From: JAJRWS01 sp039831705
GTDB lineage: Bacteria; Planctomycetota; Planctomycetia; Pirellulales; Lacipirellulaceae
Direction of reading: 5' to 3'
Length of the DNA stretch: 64,000 nt
Assembly (NCBI GenBank): GCA_039831705.1
Contig: JBDOMT010000365.1
Span: 6,827-70,826 of the forward strand
This document shows positions 53,721 through 63,846 of the stretch, one piece after another (the first letter of the stretch is position 1; each line of letters begins with the position of its first letter). The position numbers were made by a program, and so were the translations under genes. The notes under the pieces were generated by a model, which ran no database searches, had not been told where the DNA came from, and saw nothing but the letters and a program-made list of their open reading frames with translations.

Positions 53721-55445
53721 ATGCAAATCGATCATTCAGCGAATTACTCTGCCGCGCCGGTCGACAAATCGCCCGCAGTTCGCCGCCCATGGCTCCGCCC
53801 TTTGGGATGGTGTACAGCCATTCTCTTCACCCTCTGTGCCGGTCTGTTTGCCTGGCTAGTCCTAGATAAGATCGAAGCCCAATCGAGACGCGATATCGCC
53901 GGCATGTTGACCGCGGTGCTAAACACCTCGGAGGAAGCCATGCGCCATTTGGTCGTCATGTACAAAGAGGACGTCCAGACTTGGGCATCATCGACCGACG
54001 TGCAGGAGAACGTCAAAATGCTGCTCCTCGAGCCGCGTGCCCGTGAGCGTCTGTTGTCGAGTCCTGCCCAAGCAAACCTGCGCGGCCTGCTTCGGCCAAT
54101 CCTCGAGAAACGCGGCTACGTCGGCATCTTCGTCGTTGCACTCGATAACACCAGCCTTGCGTCGATGCGTGATTCGAACGTCGGCTCAACAAACTTGCTC
54201 GTCGAACAGGGAGATTTTCTCGCCAAAATCTTCGCTGGACAGACACTCTTAAGTCGTCCGATGTATTCCGACGTCCTGTTGCCAGATGCAACGGGCAAAC
54301 TGGTTGAGGGACAGCCGACGATGTTTGTGGCCGCGCCCGTACGAGACGAGCACGGCGCCGTGATTGCGGCATTGACGTTTCGTATTGTTCCATACCGAGA
54401 TTTCAGTCGGATTGCGCGCCTGGGGCGCTTCGGAGAGACCGTAGATACTTACGGATTCGACCGCAGTGGCAAGCTACTCACGGAAAGCCTGTTTCACGAA
54501 CAGCTCAAGGAAATCGGTCTACTGGCACCGGACCAGCATGAACTGCTGACCCTCGAGATTCGCGACCCCGGCGGCAACATGGTGAAGGGTTATCGCCCAC
54601 AAATATCTCGAGCAGAGCAGCCACTAACCCGCATGGCTATCGCGGCGGTGTCGAAAAAGTCCGGCGTCGATGTCGACGGTTACCGCGATTATCGCGGCGT
54701 CGAGGTCGTCGGCGCATGGACTTGGGACGATGAGCTTCGCTTTGCCATGACAACAGAGATGGACTACGCCGAAGCCTACGGACCCTATCACAACACACGT
54801 TGGCTTCTACTAATAGGTTTGTCGTTGATCGTGGGATTGTTTGTGAGTCTTTCGGCCATGCTTTCCACCGGTCGCTCGCGAGCATTGCATTTGGCCGAAC
54901 AGATGACGCTTGCACTGCGTGACAGTGAGCACCGTTACCGTTCGCTGGTCCAAACGGCTGGCAATGTGATTGTTTATCTCTCGCCGGAACATCGCATCTT
55001 GGAGTTCAACGACGAGGCAGAACGTGTGCACGCAGCGCAGCGCGAAGAGGTGTTGGGAGAAGACTACTATGAACAGTTCGTCCCCGAGGTATCCCTTAAA
55101 CTTTTCACGGAGGCAGAGCATTCACTGCCGGGAGATCCCACGAAGGGAAGTTTTGAAAGCTCCGTTCGCGCAGCCGACGACCGGCAACCGCTACTGCTTT
55201 GGAATCTCACGCGGCTATTGGATGATGAAGGAAAGCCGCTTGGAATCATTGCGGTCGGGCAGGATATCACGGAACACAAGCGAGCAGAGGAACGGGCATT
55301 GCTCGCTGAGCGACTGGCCTCCGAGTATTGCGAGCGGATCGTATCATGGGGGTATTTTCAATATGGACGCCCTGTGCTGGGATCCGAAGCCTCCAACTGG
55401 TATAAAAATTACCAGCGGTACTACCAAAGTCTGGATCTGAAATAA
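53721..55445 (+). CDS. Cache-PAS membrane sensor lacking its output domain
   Basis: 574 residues. TM1 (about 28-50) and TM2 (about 355-378) bracket a double-Cache-like extracytoplasmic domain. A PAS domain follows (SEHRYRSLVQTAGNVIVYL to GIIAVGQDITEHKRAEE), then a short coil, LLAERLASE, where a histidine-kinase H-box would be expected. Instead the frame ends after about 40 unrelated residues (SWGYFQYGRPVLGSE...). The kinase or other output domain is therefore missing, probably by truncation. It starts five bases after the RnfD-like gene with AAGGA upstream, so all three genes are one operon. Confidence 0.8.
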   Translation: MQIDHSANYSAAPVDKSPAVRRPWLRPLGWCTAILFTLCAGLFAWLVLDKIEAQSRRDIAGMLTAVLNTSEEAMRHLVVMYKEDVQTWASSTDVQENVKMLLLEPRARERLLSSPAQANLRGLLRPILEKRGYVGIFVVALDNTSLASMRDSNVGSTNLLVEQGDFLAKIFAGQTLLSRPMYSDVLLPDATGKLVEGQPTMFVAAPVRDEHGAVIAALTFRIVPYRDFSRIARLGRFGETVDTYGFDRSGKLLTESLFHEQLKEIGLLAPDQHELLTLEIRDPGGNMVKGYRPQISRAEQPLTRMAIAAVSKKSGVDVDGYRDYRGVEVVGAWTWDDELRFAMTTEMDYAEAYGPYHNTRWLLLIGLSLIVGLFVSLSAMLSTGRSRALHLAEQMTLALRDSEHRYRSLVQTAGNVIVYLSPEHRILEFNDEAERVHAAQREEVLGEDYYEQFVPEVSLKLFTEAEHSLPGDPTKGSFESSVRAADDRQPLLLWNLTRLLDDEGKPLGIIAVGQDITEHKRAEERALLAERLASEYCERIVSWGYFQYGRPVLGSEASNWYKNYQRYYQSLDLK

Positions 55446-55655
55446 GACTTGGTTGAACTTTCAGGTTTTGGCAATGCCGGCTACATGAGCTCTTATCTAC
55501 AGATACAATGGGTATGTCCGTAGTGAGACGAATTAGCCATACCGACCAACGTTAGCACCTGGCTCTAGTAGGTCTATTGGCTTGACCTGAAAAACCTTTG
55601 TCGTATGCTAGAATTAGGGTACGAACCGTAACCTAACTCGAAAGGGCGTTTCTCC

Positions 55656-55889
55656 ATGCAAGACGATCAAGAATTGGTGACCATTTACCAAGCCCATGAC
55701 GAATTGGATGCTGAAGTCGTGAAAATAGCCCTGGCAGAAGAGGGTATATCGGGTGACGTCGACAATCAGCATCAAGCCGGTCTGACCGGTGTTTTGCCCG
55801 TTCATCTGCAGGTCTCTTCTGGAGATGCGGAGCAGGCACGCCAGTTCATCCGAGATCATGAATCAAGCCGTGGTCATATTGTCGAATGA
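55656..55889 (+). CDS. DUF2007-like small protein
   Basis: 77 residues. ELVTIYQAHDELDAEVVKIAL is followed by a Gly/Asp turn and LPVHLQVSSGDAEQARQFI, the pattern of the DUF2007 (putative signal-transducing) family, a ferredoxin-like fold. AAGGG lies before the ATG. Its stop overlaps an ATG of the next frame, but the next protein probably starts at 55952. Confidence 0.7.
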   Translation: MQDDQELVTIYQAHDELDAEVVKIALAEEGISGDVDNQHQAGLTGVLPVHLQVSSGDAEQARQFIRDHESSRGHIVE

Positions 55890-55951
55890 GGAATGAAAGT
55901 CTGTTTGTAGACAGATTGAAAACCCATGGGCTGGAACAAGGAGCCTCATTG

Positions 55952-58441
55952 ATGCAGTTCCGGCATGCTGTCTACGAGAAATCTGGCAAAATCATCTCCC
56001 TGTTTTTCTGTTTACTCTGCCTCTCTGACAGATTGCCTTGCCATGCCGGAACAACGGGGCAGCAAATCTACCTGCAACAGTGTGCGACTTGCCATGGGGA
56101 AAAGGGCGAAGGTGATACCGGGGAATGCCCAGATCCACTGGTGGGTGATTTAACCCTGACGGATTTAATCCATTTCATTTCAGAATCGATGCCGGAGGAC
56201 ACACCCGAGCATTGTGTCGGTCCCGAAGCTGAAAAAGTTGCTCGCTATATCTACGCTAATTTTTACTCGCCCCTGGCCCAGGCCCGCATCGCACCTGCCC
56301 GAGTTCGTCTGTCACGACTAACCGTACGGCAGATTGAGAACACCCTGGCCGATCTCGCGCGGAGTTTCACCGCCCCGGACGAATCGACTTACGCGACCCG
56401 GAAGGGCCCACTAGAACTACGGGGTTCCCGAGGGCTACAGGGCGACTATTACCAATCGCATAATTTCCAAACAGACCAACGAGCCTTTCAGCGTCGCGAT
56501 ACCACGATAGATTTTGATTTCGGGACTACTCGCCCAGTGGCGCAAAAGGGTCACCCAGTGGCGCAAAAGGGTCGCCCAGTGGCTGAGAAAGCAGACGGAG
56601 AGGTACGCTCGTCTGATGCTAAGGCTGACCCCTCCGAGCAAAAGGCCCCGCCCAATGAAGAGGCAAAAGAAAAAGAAGTCGAAACTAATTTTTCTATTCG
56701 CTGGCAAGGTTCGGTATTTGCAGCAGCAACTGGCACCTACGAATTCCTATTGGAAACACCCAATGGAGCGAAGTTGTGGGTCAACGATCATCAGGTTCCC
56801 CTGATCGACGCTTGGGTTGCATCGGGGGATACCACCGAGCACCGAGCAGTCATCCGCCTGCTCGGTGGGCGTTTTTATCCGCTGCGAATTGATCTTTTTA
56901 AGCACAAAGAAAAAAATGCTTCGATCCGTCTCAAGTGGCTCCCTCCCCATAAGACCGAGGAGGTGATTCCGGAACACGTACTGCAGCCTGATCTCGTTGC
57001 GCCAACCTTAGTAACCCGTACGCCATTTCCACCGGACGATCGAAGTACCGGCTACGTGCGCGCCCATCGAATTTCTCAGGCATGGGATGAGGCGACAACG
57101 TATACCGCTTTGGAAGTGGCCAGACGAATTGTTGATCACTTAGCCACATATACTTCGCTTCCACAAGAAGAGGTTGAACGCGAAGCACGACTTCGTCAGT
57201 TTTGCACCACCTTTGCCCACCGCGCATTCAGACGTCCCCTCAGCAAGCAGCAAGTCGCGTTTTATATCGATCGAACATTCGAAGACACCCAATACTTGGA
57301 ATTGGCGGTCAAGAAGATCGTGCTGATCGTACTCAAATCTCCCCATTTTCTTTACCGCGAAGTAGGATTCAAACCGTCCGCAGCAAATCTCACCGATGCA
57401 ACCGATCATTTTGATGCCTATGATGTTGCCTCATGGTTGGCATTTAGTTTGTGGGATTCGTTGCCTGACGAACCACTCCTGCAAGCTGCAGCCACTGGAC
57501 AGTTGGAGTCGCGTGAGCAAATCTCTGAGCAGGCTGCTCGAATGCTCACCGATCGACGCGCCAAAGCCAAACTTTACGACTTTTTATTGCAGTGGTTGAA
57601 GCTGGATCAGTCGGTAGAAATCATCAAGGATCCTCAGCAGTATCCGCAGTTCAGCGTGAAAGTCGCAGCCGATTTGCGTACGTCTCTGGGACTGCTATTG
57701 GAAGAAGCCGCTTGGAGTGAAACATCCGACTATCGTCAACTGCTGCTTTCCAATTCATTCTATGCCAACGGTCGTCTGGCCAGGTACTATGGCTTAGACT
57801 TGCCAATCGATGCGTCCTTTCAGCGGATTCCAGATCCTGCCGGACAGCGCGTTGGCCTGTTGTCGCATCCTTACCTGCTAGCCCGTTATGCGTACGCCAA
57901 TACCAGTTCCCCCATCCATCGGGGCGTGCTTATCGCACGCAGTCTGTTGGGGCGACGCCTCATGCCACCGCCAATGGCAGTCGAACCACTGCCACCCGAA
58001 TTGCACACCGGGTTGAGTACGCGTCAGCGGGTGGCCCTGCAAACCAAGCCTCCTGCATGTCAGACTTGCCATATGCTGATCAATCCTCTCGGATTTACCC
58101 TGGAAAACTTTGACGCGGTGGGCCGATTCCGAGATAATGAGGAGGGTCGCCCTGTCGATACGGCCGGTTCTTACGTGACGACAGACGGAGAAAAGTTTCA
58201 ATTTTGGAGTGTTGCCGAATTGGCAACCTTCCTGGCTGGCAGTGAGGATGCTCACCTGGCCTTTGTGGAAGGACTATTTCAGTTTATGATCAATCAGCCC
58301 GTGGCCGCTTTTGGCGACGATACACTCCGTGTTCTCCAGCAGTCGTTCGCGGACAATGGATATGATATTCAAGCCTTGCTGGCCGAGATTGCAGCAACGT
58401 CTGTTTGGCGCGTGCGCAGTTTGGAACAGCAAAAGGAATAA
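55952..58441 (+). CDS. Secreted DUF1592/DUF1588/DUF1585-type cytochrome c protein with PA14 domain
   Basis: 829 residues from ATG 55952, with AAGGAG eight bases upstream; 55886 is an in-frame alternative. After a signal peptide comes a cytochrome c motif (QQCATCHGEKGEGD). A DUF1587-like segment (LSRLTVRQIENTLADL) and a PA14 domain (GTYEFLLETPNGAKLWVND, about 255-330) follow. Next are the DUF1595/DUF1592/DUF1588 region (HRAFRRPLSKQQVAFY to RGVLIARSLLGRRLMPPP) and a C-terminal DUF1585 with ACQTCHMLINPLGF. A 21-base duplication (about 56530-56575) encodes PVAQKG repeats before the PA14 domain. It pairs with the DUF1552 gene downstream. Substrate unknown. Confidence 0.87.
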   Translation: MQFRHAVYEKSGKIISLFFCLLCLSDRLPCHAGTTGQQIYLQQCATCHGEKGEGDTGECPDPLVGDLTLTDLIHFISESMPEDTPEHCVGPEAEKVARYIYANFYSPLAQARIAPARVRLSRLTVRQIENTLADLARSFTAPDESTYATRKGPLELRGSRGLQGDYYQSHNFQTDQRAFQRRDTTIDFDFGTTRPVAQKGHPVAQKGRPVAEKADGEVRSSDAKADPSEQKAPPNEEAKEKEVETNFSIRWQGSVFAAATGTYEFLLETPNGAKLWVNDHQVPLIDAWVASGDTTEHRAVIRLLGGRFYPLRIDLFKHKEKNASIRLKWLPPHKTEEVIPEHVLQPDLVAPTLVTRTPFPPDDRSTGYVRAHRISQAWDEATTYTALEVARRIVDHLATYTSLPQEEVEREARLRQFCTTFAHRAFRRPLSKQQVAFYIDRTFEDTQYLELAVKKIVLIVLKSPHFLYREVGFKPSAANLTDATDHFDAYDVASWLAFSLWDSLPDEPLLQAAATGQLESREQISEQAARMLTDRRAKAKLYDFLLQWLKLDQSVEIIKDPQQYPQFSVKVAADLRTSLGLLLEEAAWSETSDYRQLLLSNSFYANGRLARYYGLDLPIDASFQRIPDPAGQRVGLLSHPYLLARYAYANTSSPIHRGVLIARSLLGRRLMPPPMAVEPLPPELHTGLSTRQRVALQTKPPACQTCHMLINPLGFTLENFDAVGRFRDNEEGRPVDTAGSYVTTDGEKFQFWSVAELATFLAGSEDAHLAFVEGLFQFMINQPVAAFGDDTLRVLQQSFADNGYDIQALLAEIAATSVWRVRSLEQQKE

Positions 58442-58483
58442 ATTCGAAAGTACCTCAAACCCCTTCTGTGGATTGCAATTACT

Positions 58484-59860
58484 ATGCGTGCGACCGATCA
58501 AGACATTGCGCCTACCCATCGACACGACAATCGTCGCGAGTTTATGCGTCGAGATTTTCTCCGTAGATTAGGGCTCAGTGCGGGCGCATTGCCTTTTGTG
58601 GGCAACCTATCCAGCCTTGGATTTGCTGGCAGCACGCAAGAGACAACAGCACGCAAGCAGCGGTTAATTATTCTGTTCAGTCCCAATGGCGTTGTGCCGA
58701 CAAATTTTTGGCCTGACGAAGAGGGTGAACTAACTCAGTTCAAACCAAGCCTGTCCCCGCTGGAACCATTTCGCGACCGTACGCTTACCCTGCATGGCCT
58801 ATGTGACAAAATTCGTGGTGACGGCGACAATCACATGCGTGGCATTGGCTGTCTATTGACGGGAATCGAACTGTTTCCCGGTAATATCCAAGGCGGTGCC
58901 AAAACGCCGGCAGGCTGGTCAAGCGGAAATTCCATTGATCAAGAAATTCGCACTTATTTACAGAACAATCCACAGACCAGGACTCGTTTTGGTTCCTTGG
59001 AGTTTGGAGTCGTCGTACCCAACAAGGCCAATACCTGGACCCGCATGGTCTACACCGGGCCTAATCGACCGCTGACTCCGATTGACGATCCCTATCAAAT
59101 GTTCCAGAAACTGTATGGACAATTCAAAGATCGCGAACTCTTGGCCAGTGTGCTGGATGTCGTTCAGGAAGATCTGCAGAAACTCAGTACACAGATTAGC
59201 AACGACGACCGACAGCTTCTCGACGAACACGTCACCTTCGTCCGCGAAGCAGAGCAGCAATTGCAAGCGTTTGACCAAGAGCAATCGCTGCATGAAGTCC
59301 CCGAACTGGAGCCGGGGGTTCGAGATGAGAACTCCAATATGCCGAAGATTAGCAAAATGCAAATAGATCTGCTAGTCGACAGCTTTCGAGCGGATTTCAC
59401 TCGCATCGCCACATTGCAATACACCAATTCGGTTGGCCAAGCGCGCATGAAGTGGTTGGGCATCGACGAAGGGCATCACGGATTGTCGCACGAAGGAGAT
59501 GACAACCAGGATGCTCAGGACAAACTGACCCGCATCAACCACTGGTACTGTGAACAACTGGCCTACCTGGCCGAGCGGTTAGACGCCACACCGGAACCGG
59601 GCGGCGACGGTTCCATGCTGGACAATACTCTTATTGTCTGGACCAACGAACTGGGCAAAGGCAACACTCACACACTCCGCAATATTCCCTTTGTGCTGGT
59701 AGGCGGCGGGCTTAATTTCAAAATGGGCCGTGCGCTGAAGTACCCGGAAGTGGCACACAATCGTTTCCTCCTGTCGCTGGCGCATGCAATGGGCCACCCG
59801 ATCGAGAGTTTTGGTAACCCCGACTACTGCGGGGATGGCCCCCTGACCGGTTTGAGTTGA
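58484..59860 (+). CDS. DUF1552-family secreted protein
   Basis: 458 residues. The N-terminus carries a Tat-like signal (MRRDFLRRLGLSAGALPF); an ATG at 58544 would start directly on it. The body has the DUF1552 pattern: LIILFSPNGVVPTNFWP, DGDNHMRGIGCLLTG, NSIDQEIRTYL, and NTLIVWTNELGKGNTH near the C-terminus, reminiscent of the alkaline-phosphatase-like DUF1501 fold. It follows the DUF1592-type gene by 42 bases; this pair is a standard planctomycete arrangement of unknown function. Confidence 0.87.
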   Translation: MRATDQDIAPTHRHDNRREFMRRDFLRRLGLSAGALPFVGNLSSLGFAGSTQETTARKQRLIILFSPNGVVPTNFWPDEEGELTQFKPSLSPLEPFRDRTLTLHGLCDKIRGDGDNHMRGIGCLLTGIELFPGNIQGGAKTPAGWSSGNSIDQEIRTYLQNNPQTRTRFGSLEFGVVVPNKANTWTRMVYTGPNRPLTPIDDPYQMFQKLYGQFKDRELLASVLDVVQEDLQKLSTQISNDDRQLLDEHVTFVREAEQQLQAFDQEQSLHEVPELEPGVRDENSNMPKISKMQIDLLVDSFRADFTRIATLQYTNSVGQARMKWLGIDEGHHGLSHEGDDNQDAQDKLTRINHWYCEQLAYLAERLDATPEPGGDGSMLDNTLIVWTNELGKGNTHTLRNIPFVLVGGGLNFKMGRALKYPEVAHNRFLLSLAHAMGHPIESFGNPDYCGDGPLTGLS

Positions 59861-59881
59861 AACATTTCACGGAACGACCGA

Positions 59882-62311
59882 ATGAACCTACGGCCATTAC
59901 CACTCATCAGCTTCTTGATCCTCCTATTAGCTTGGTTGACCACCCCCGGTATTCACGCCGCTTCTCAATCAAAAGTTGACTACAACCGGGACATTCGGCC
60001 CCTCTTGGCGAATCATTGCTTTGCATGCCATGGCCCGGATAGGGAAGAACGTCAGGCGGATTTACGGCTCGATACAGCGACTGGTGCTTTGGCCAACCGG
60101 GAAGGCCAACAGGCCATTGTGCCAGGAAACCCGGATACCAGTAGGGTACTGATGCGGATAGCCGCCACCGACCCGACTGAACGTATGCCGCCAGAGGAGA
60201 GTGGCCCCAAGCTGACGTCAGAGCAGATTGCCCTCATTCGCAAATGGATCGAGCAGGGGGCACCCTACCAACGTCACTGGTCTTTTCAACCGGTCGTCCG
60301 CCCCAAGCTGCCCACTCAGACCCAGCCTTTGTGGTCGAAGCATCCAATCGATCGGCTGGTTATGCGACGCTTGGTGGCTGCAGACATACAACCAGCAGCA
60401 GAAGCGAGCCGAACGACTCTGATCCGTCGACTATCGCTCGATCTGACCGGGTTGCCTCCTACGCTCGAGGAGATTGACCAATTCGTGACCGATCCGTCTC
60501 CTCAAGCGTACGAGCAACTGGTAGACCGATTGTTAGCCAGTAAACACTTTGGTGAACGGTGGGCACGCCACTGGCTTGATCAGGCCAGATATGCCGACAC
60601 CCATGGTTACACGATCGATTCCGAAAGATCGATGTGGCCTTACCGCGATTGGGTGATTGATGCCATCAATGCGGATATGCCCTTTGACCAGTTTACCATT
60701 GAGCAGCTCGCCGGCGACCTATTACCCGCAGCGACCCAGGAGCAGTTGGTGGCCACCGGCTTTCATCGCAACACACTGATCAATCAAGAAGGTGGTTCGG
60801 ACAAGGAGCAATTTCGCAACGAGGCGGTAGTGGACCGGGTCAATACGACCGGTGCAGTCTGGCTGGGACTCACTGTTGGTTGTGCGCAGTGCCACCACCA
60901 CAAGTTCGATCCCATCAGCCAAAAGGAATATTACCAACTGTTCGCGTTTTTTAACAGCGATCAAGATGCCAATAGCACGGCACCGATCATGCGAATCACG
61001 ACTCGAACGCAACAAACACACCTTGATCAATTGAAAGCACAAATTGAGGAAACTAAGGATCAAATTTCAAATGGCAAACAGAAAGCCAATAATCTGAAAC
61101 AACTCCAGGACGAAAAAAAGTTGTTCGTAGAGAGGCTACCCAGCACTATGGTATTGCGATCGCTCGACCAGCCAAGGGCAACCCATGTACTGATCCGTGG
61201 CAGTTTCTTGCGGCCAGGCCAGTTGGTAGAGTCAGACACACCTGCCGCACTGCCACTCCTCAAGCCAACATCAGAGCATGCGACCCGGCTAGACCTGGCA
61301 CAGTGGCTGGTGAGACGCGACAATCCCCTCACCGCTCGCGTCACCGTAAATCGGCTGTGGATGCACTATTTTGGACGTGGACTGGTTGAACCCGAAAACG
61401 ACTTTGGCACCCAGGGATCGTTACCCACTCACCCCCAATTGCTCGATTGGTTGGCGCTGGAATTGATGGATAGTCAATGGTCTTTGAAACATGTTCATCG
61501 TCTCATAGTAACCTCAGCCACCTACCGGCAGTCGTCACAAATTCGCCCTGAACTGACAACTGTCGATCCACGCAACGCACTGCTGGCACGGCAAACCCGC
61601 CTCCGAGTCGACGCCGAAATCGTTCGCGATCTGGGACTCAAGGCAAGCGGCTTATTGGAGAATAAAATCGGTGGTCCCAGTGTGCGCCCACCGCAGGCCG
61701 ATGGGGTCTATGACTTCACCCAACGACAAGCCACTTGGAAAACGAGCGAAGGAGCCGATCGTTATCGTCGCGGTATGTACACCCTGTTCATGCGCAGTGC
61801 GCCCTATCCGTTGTTGACCACCTTCGATACGCCCCGCTTCAACGTTACCTGCACACGGAGAGCTCGTTCCAATACGCCTCTGCAAGCACTGACGATGGCC
61901 AATGATCCCACCATGCTGGAAATGGCACGGGCACTCGCAGACCGACTACTCCTGCTACCGAATCTCGACGACCAAGACCGTTTACGCTACGCGGTGCGAC
62001 TCTGCCTGGCCAGGCAACCCGAACCAGTGGAGTTGGATCGTCTTTTGCAGTACGTAAACCAAGAGCGGGCCACATGGACCCGTTCCACGGCAAATGCGAG
62101 CCAGTTGATCCGTTCTGAGACAAACACGAACCAGGCTGTTGGGTCGGCAACTCAAACAGCCAGCTCTGGCAATGTGCAAGGTGATAACGGGCAAAGGACT
62201 CAAGAGTCAGACCAGCACACGCCGGAAACTGTTGATATTGTGGAACAGGCGACATGGACCATGCTGGCCCGTGTGCTGTTGAATCTGGATGAATTCATCA
62301 CCCGAGAATAG
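59882..62311 (+). CDS. Secreted DUF1549/DUF1553 planctomycete cytochrome C protein
   Basis: 809 residues. A signal peptide is followed by the PSC1-type cytochrome motif LANHCFACHGPDREERQADL, then DUF1549 (HPIDRLVMRRL, ARYADTHGYTIDSER, and a second heme-like site GCAQCHHHKFDPI at about 335), a coiled-coil stretch (about 380-410), and DUF1553 (VTVNRLWMHYFGRGLVEPEND to RSNTPLQALTMANDP). The end is a low-complexity Ser/Thr/Asn/Gln stretch. It starts 22 bases after the DUF1552 gene and is followed after 2 bases by the DUF1501 gene, so the four genes are probably one transcript. Confidence 0.9.
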   Translation: MNLRPLPLISFLILLLAWLTTPGIHAASQSKVDYNRDIRPLLANHCFACHGPDREERQADLRLDTATGALANREGQQAIVPGNPDTSRVLMRIAATDPTERMPPEESGPKLTSEQIALIRKWIEQGAPYQRHWSFQPVVRPKLPTQTQPLWSKHPIDRLVMRRLVAADIQPAAEASRTTLIRRLSLDLTGLPPTLEEIDQFVTDPSPQAYEQLVDRLLASKHFGERWARHWLDQARYADTHGYTIDSERSMWPYRDWVIDAINADMPFDQFTIEQLAGDLLPAATQEQLVATGFHRNTLINQEGGSDKEQFRNEAVVDRVNTTGAVWLGLTVGCAQCHHHKFDPISQKEYYQLFAFFNSDQDANSTAPIMRITTRTQQTHLDQLKAQIEETKDQISNGKQKANNLKQLQDEKKLFVERLPSTMVLRSLDQPRATHVLIRGSFLRPGQLVESDTPAALPLLKPTSEHATRLDLAQWLVRRDNPLTARVTVNRLWMHYFGRGLVEPENDFGTQGSLPTHPQLLDWLALELMDSQWSLKHVHRLIVTSATYRQSSQIRPELTTVDPRNALLARQTRLRVDAEIVRDLGLKASGLLENKIGGPSVRPPQADGVYDFTQRQATWKTSEGADRYRRGMYTLFMRSAPYPLLTTFDTPRFNVTCTRRARSNTPLQALTMANDPTMLEMARALADRLLLLPNLDDQDRLRYAVRLCLARQPEPVELDRLLQYVNQERATWTRSTANASQLIRSETNTNQAVGSATQTASSGNVQGDNGQRTQESDQHTPETVDIVEQATWTMLARVLLNLDEFITRE

Positions 62312-62313
62312 TC

Positions 62314-63796
62314 ATGCATCATCGGCAGACGCCACCACGGACTGATTGCGAACGGTTGCAACAACTGACCCGGCGTCATTTTTTCAGCCGCTGTGGAGTT
62401 GGGGTAGGGGGGATTGCCCTACAGTCGTTGCTAGCAAAAGAGGCCGCTCGAGCCATTGCGGGTAAGCCTGCAACCCATCCGATGACATCAAAGCCTGCGC
62501 ATACGCCTCCACGAGCCAAGGCTGTTATCTTTTTGTTCATGGCAGGCGGTCCCAGTCAACTCGACCTGTTCACCGACAAACGTCTACTGCGTAAACATCA
62601 CGGCGAATTGCCACCGGCAAGCTATCTGAAGGGGAAGCGTTTTGCTTTTCTCAAAGGAACAGAAACCTTGTTGGCCAGCAGTCTCTCGTTCCGACGCCAT
62701 GGACAATCAGGGCAGCAACTCAGTGAGTTGCTACCCCATCATCGTCAATTGGCCGACGAAGTTTGTTGGCTGCATGGGATGACGACCGATGTATTCAACC
62801 ACGGACCGGCCAAACTGTTCGTCAACACTGGATTTCAGCAACCGGGTCGACCCAGCATGGGATCGTGGGTTACCTATGGCCTGGGCAACCAGGCGAGCGA
62901 TCTGCCANNNNNNNNNNGATCTGCCAGGATTTGTCGTACTCCAGTCGGGCCCACGCGGTCCCCGGGCCGGTTCGTCGCTGTGGTCGTCCGGTTTCCTGCC
63001 GACCAAACATCAAGGCGTGCCGTTTCGAAAAGCAGGCGACCCGATTCTTAACTTGACCAGTCCCGCGGGTGTTAGCCGCCAGCGAGAACGACAGTTTGTT
63101 GATGTGATCTCGGAACTCAACCAAAAACGGCTGCAAGTGGTAGGCGATCCAGAAATCGCTACCCGCATTGCCGCTTACGAAATGGCTTACCGGATGCAAT
63201 CCAGTGCACCAGATCTGATGGATCTGTCCGATGAACCTCAATATCTACTGGACCAATATGGAGTAGAGGCGAATCGACCCTCGTATGCCAGAAACTGTCT
63301 ACTGGCACGCCGGCTGGTGGAACGAGGGGTCCGCTTCATTCAGCTCTACCACACCAACTGGGACCACCATGGGGGCCCCAGCGAAAATCTGGAGCAGCAC
63401 CTGCCAGTTATGTGTCGAGAAATGGACCGAGCCTCCACAGCGCTGGTTCTCGATTTGAAACAGCGGGGCTTGCTCGATGAAACGATCGTAATCTGGGGTG
63501 GTGAGTTCGGTCGGACTCCGATGGGCGAAGTACGCGAACATTCGGGACGGGACCATCACATCGACGCCTACAGCATGTGGGTAGCTGGCGGGGGATTCAA
63601 ACCCGGTTGCATTCATGGCAAAACTGACGACCTGGGCCTGACGGTGGTGCAAGATGCCGTACATGTCCACGACTTGCAAGCCACCCTCCTGCATCAACTC
63701 GGTCTGGACCATGAACGGTTGACCTATCGATTTCAGGGCCGTGACTTCCGACTGACCGACACCGAAGGCCGAGTCGTGCATGAAATTCTGACTTAG
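62314..63796 (+). CDS. DUF1501-family Tat protein, interrupted by a scaffold gap
   Basis: The first part starts at ATG 62314 with a long n-region (LTRRHFFSRCGVGVGG is the Tat signal), then VIFLFMAGGPSQLDLFTDK, and runs to NQASDLP at the gap. After the gap a different frame continues DLPGFVVLQSGPRGP, GVRFIQLYHTNWDHHGG, ETIVIWGGEFGRTP and GRDHHIDAYSMWVAGGG to the stop. Removing the gap together with one copy of a repeated gatctgcca joins the frames into one protein of about 487 residues, normal for the family. It is the partner of the DUF1549/DUF1553 gene, 2 bases upstream. Confidence 0.88.
62908..62917. other. Scaffold gap (10 N), probably artefactual
   Basis: The nine bases gatctgcca stand on both sides of the ten N. 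The contig ends therefore overlap and the true sequence is most likely continuous with one copy. Confidence 0.85.
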
Positions 63797-63846
63797 AACC
63801 TATCCCATAAGCGGAACACGGTTAAGGATGCCGGATTTAGATTACT

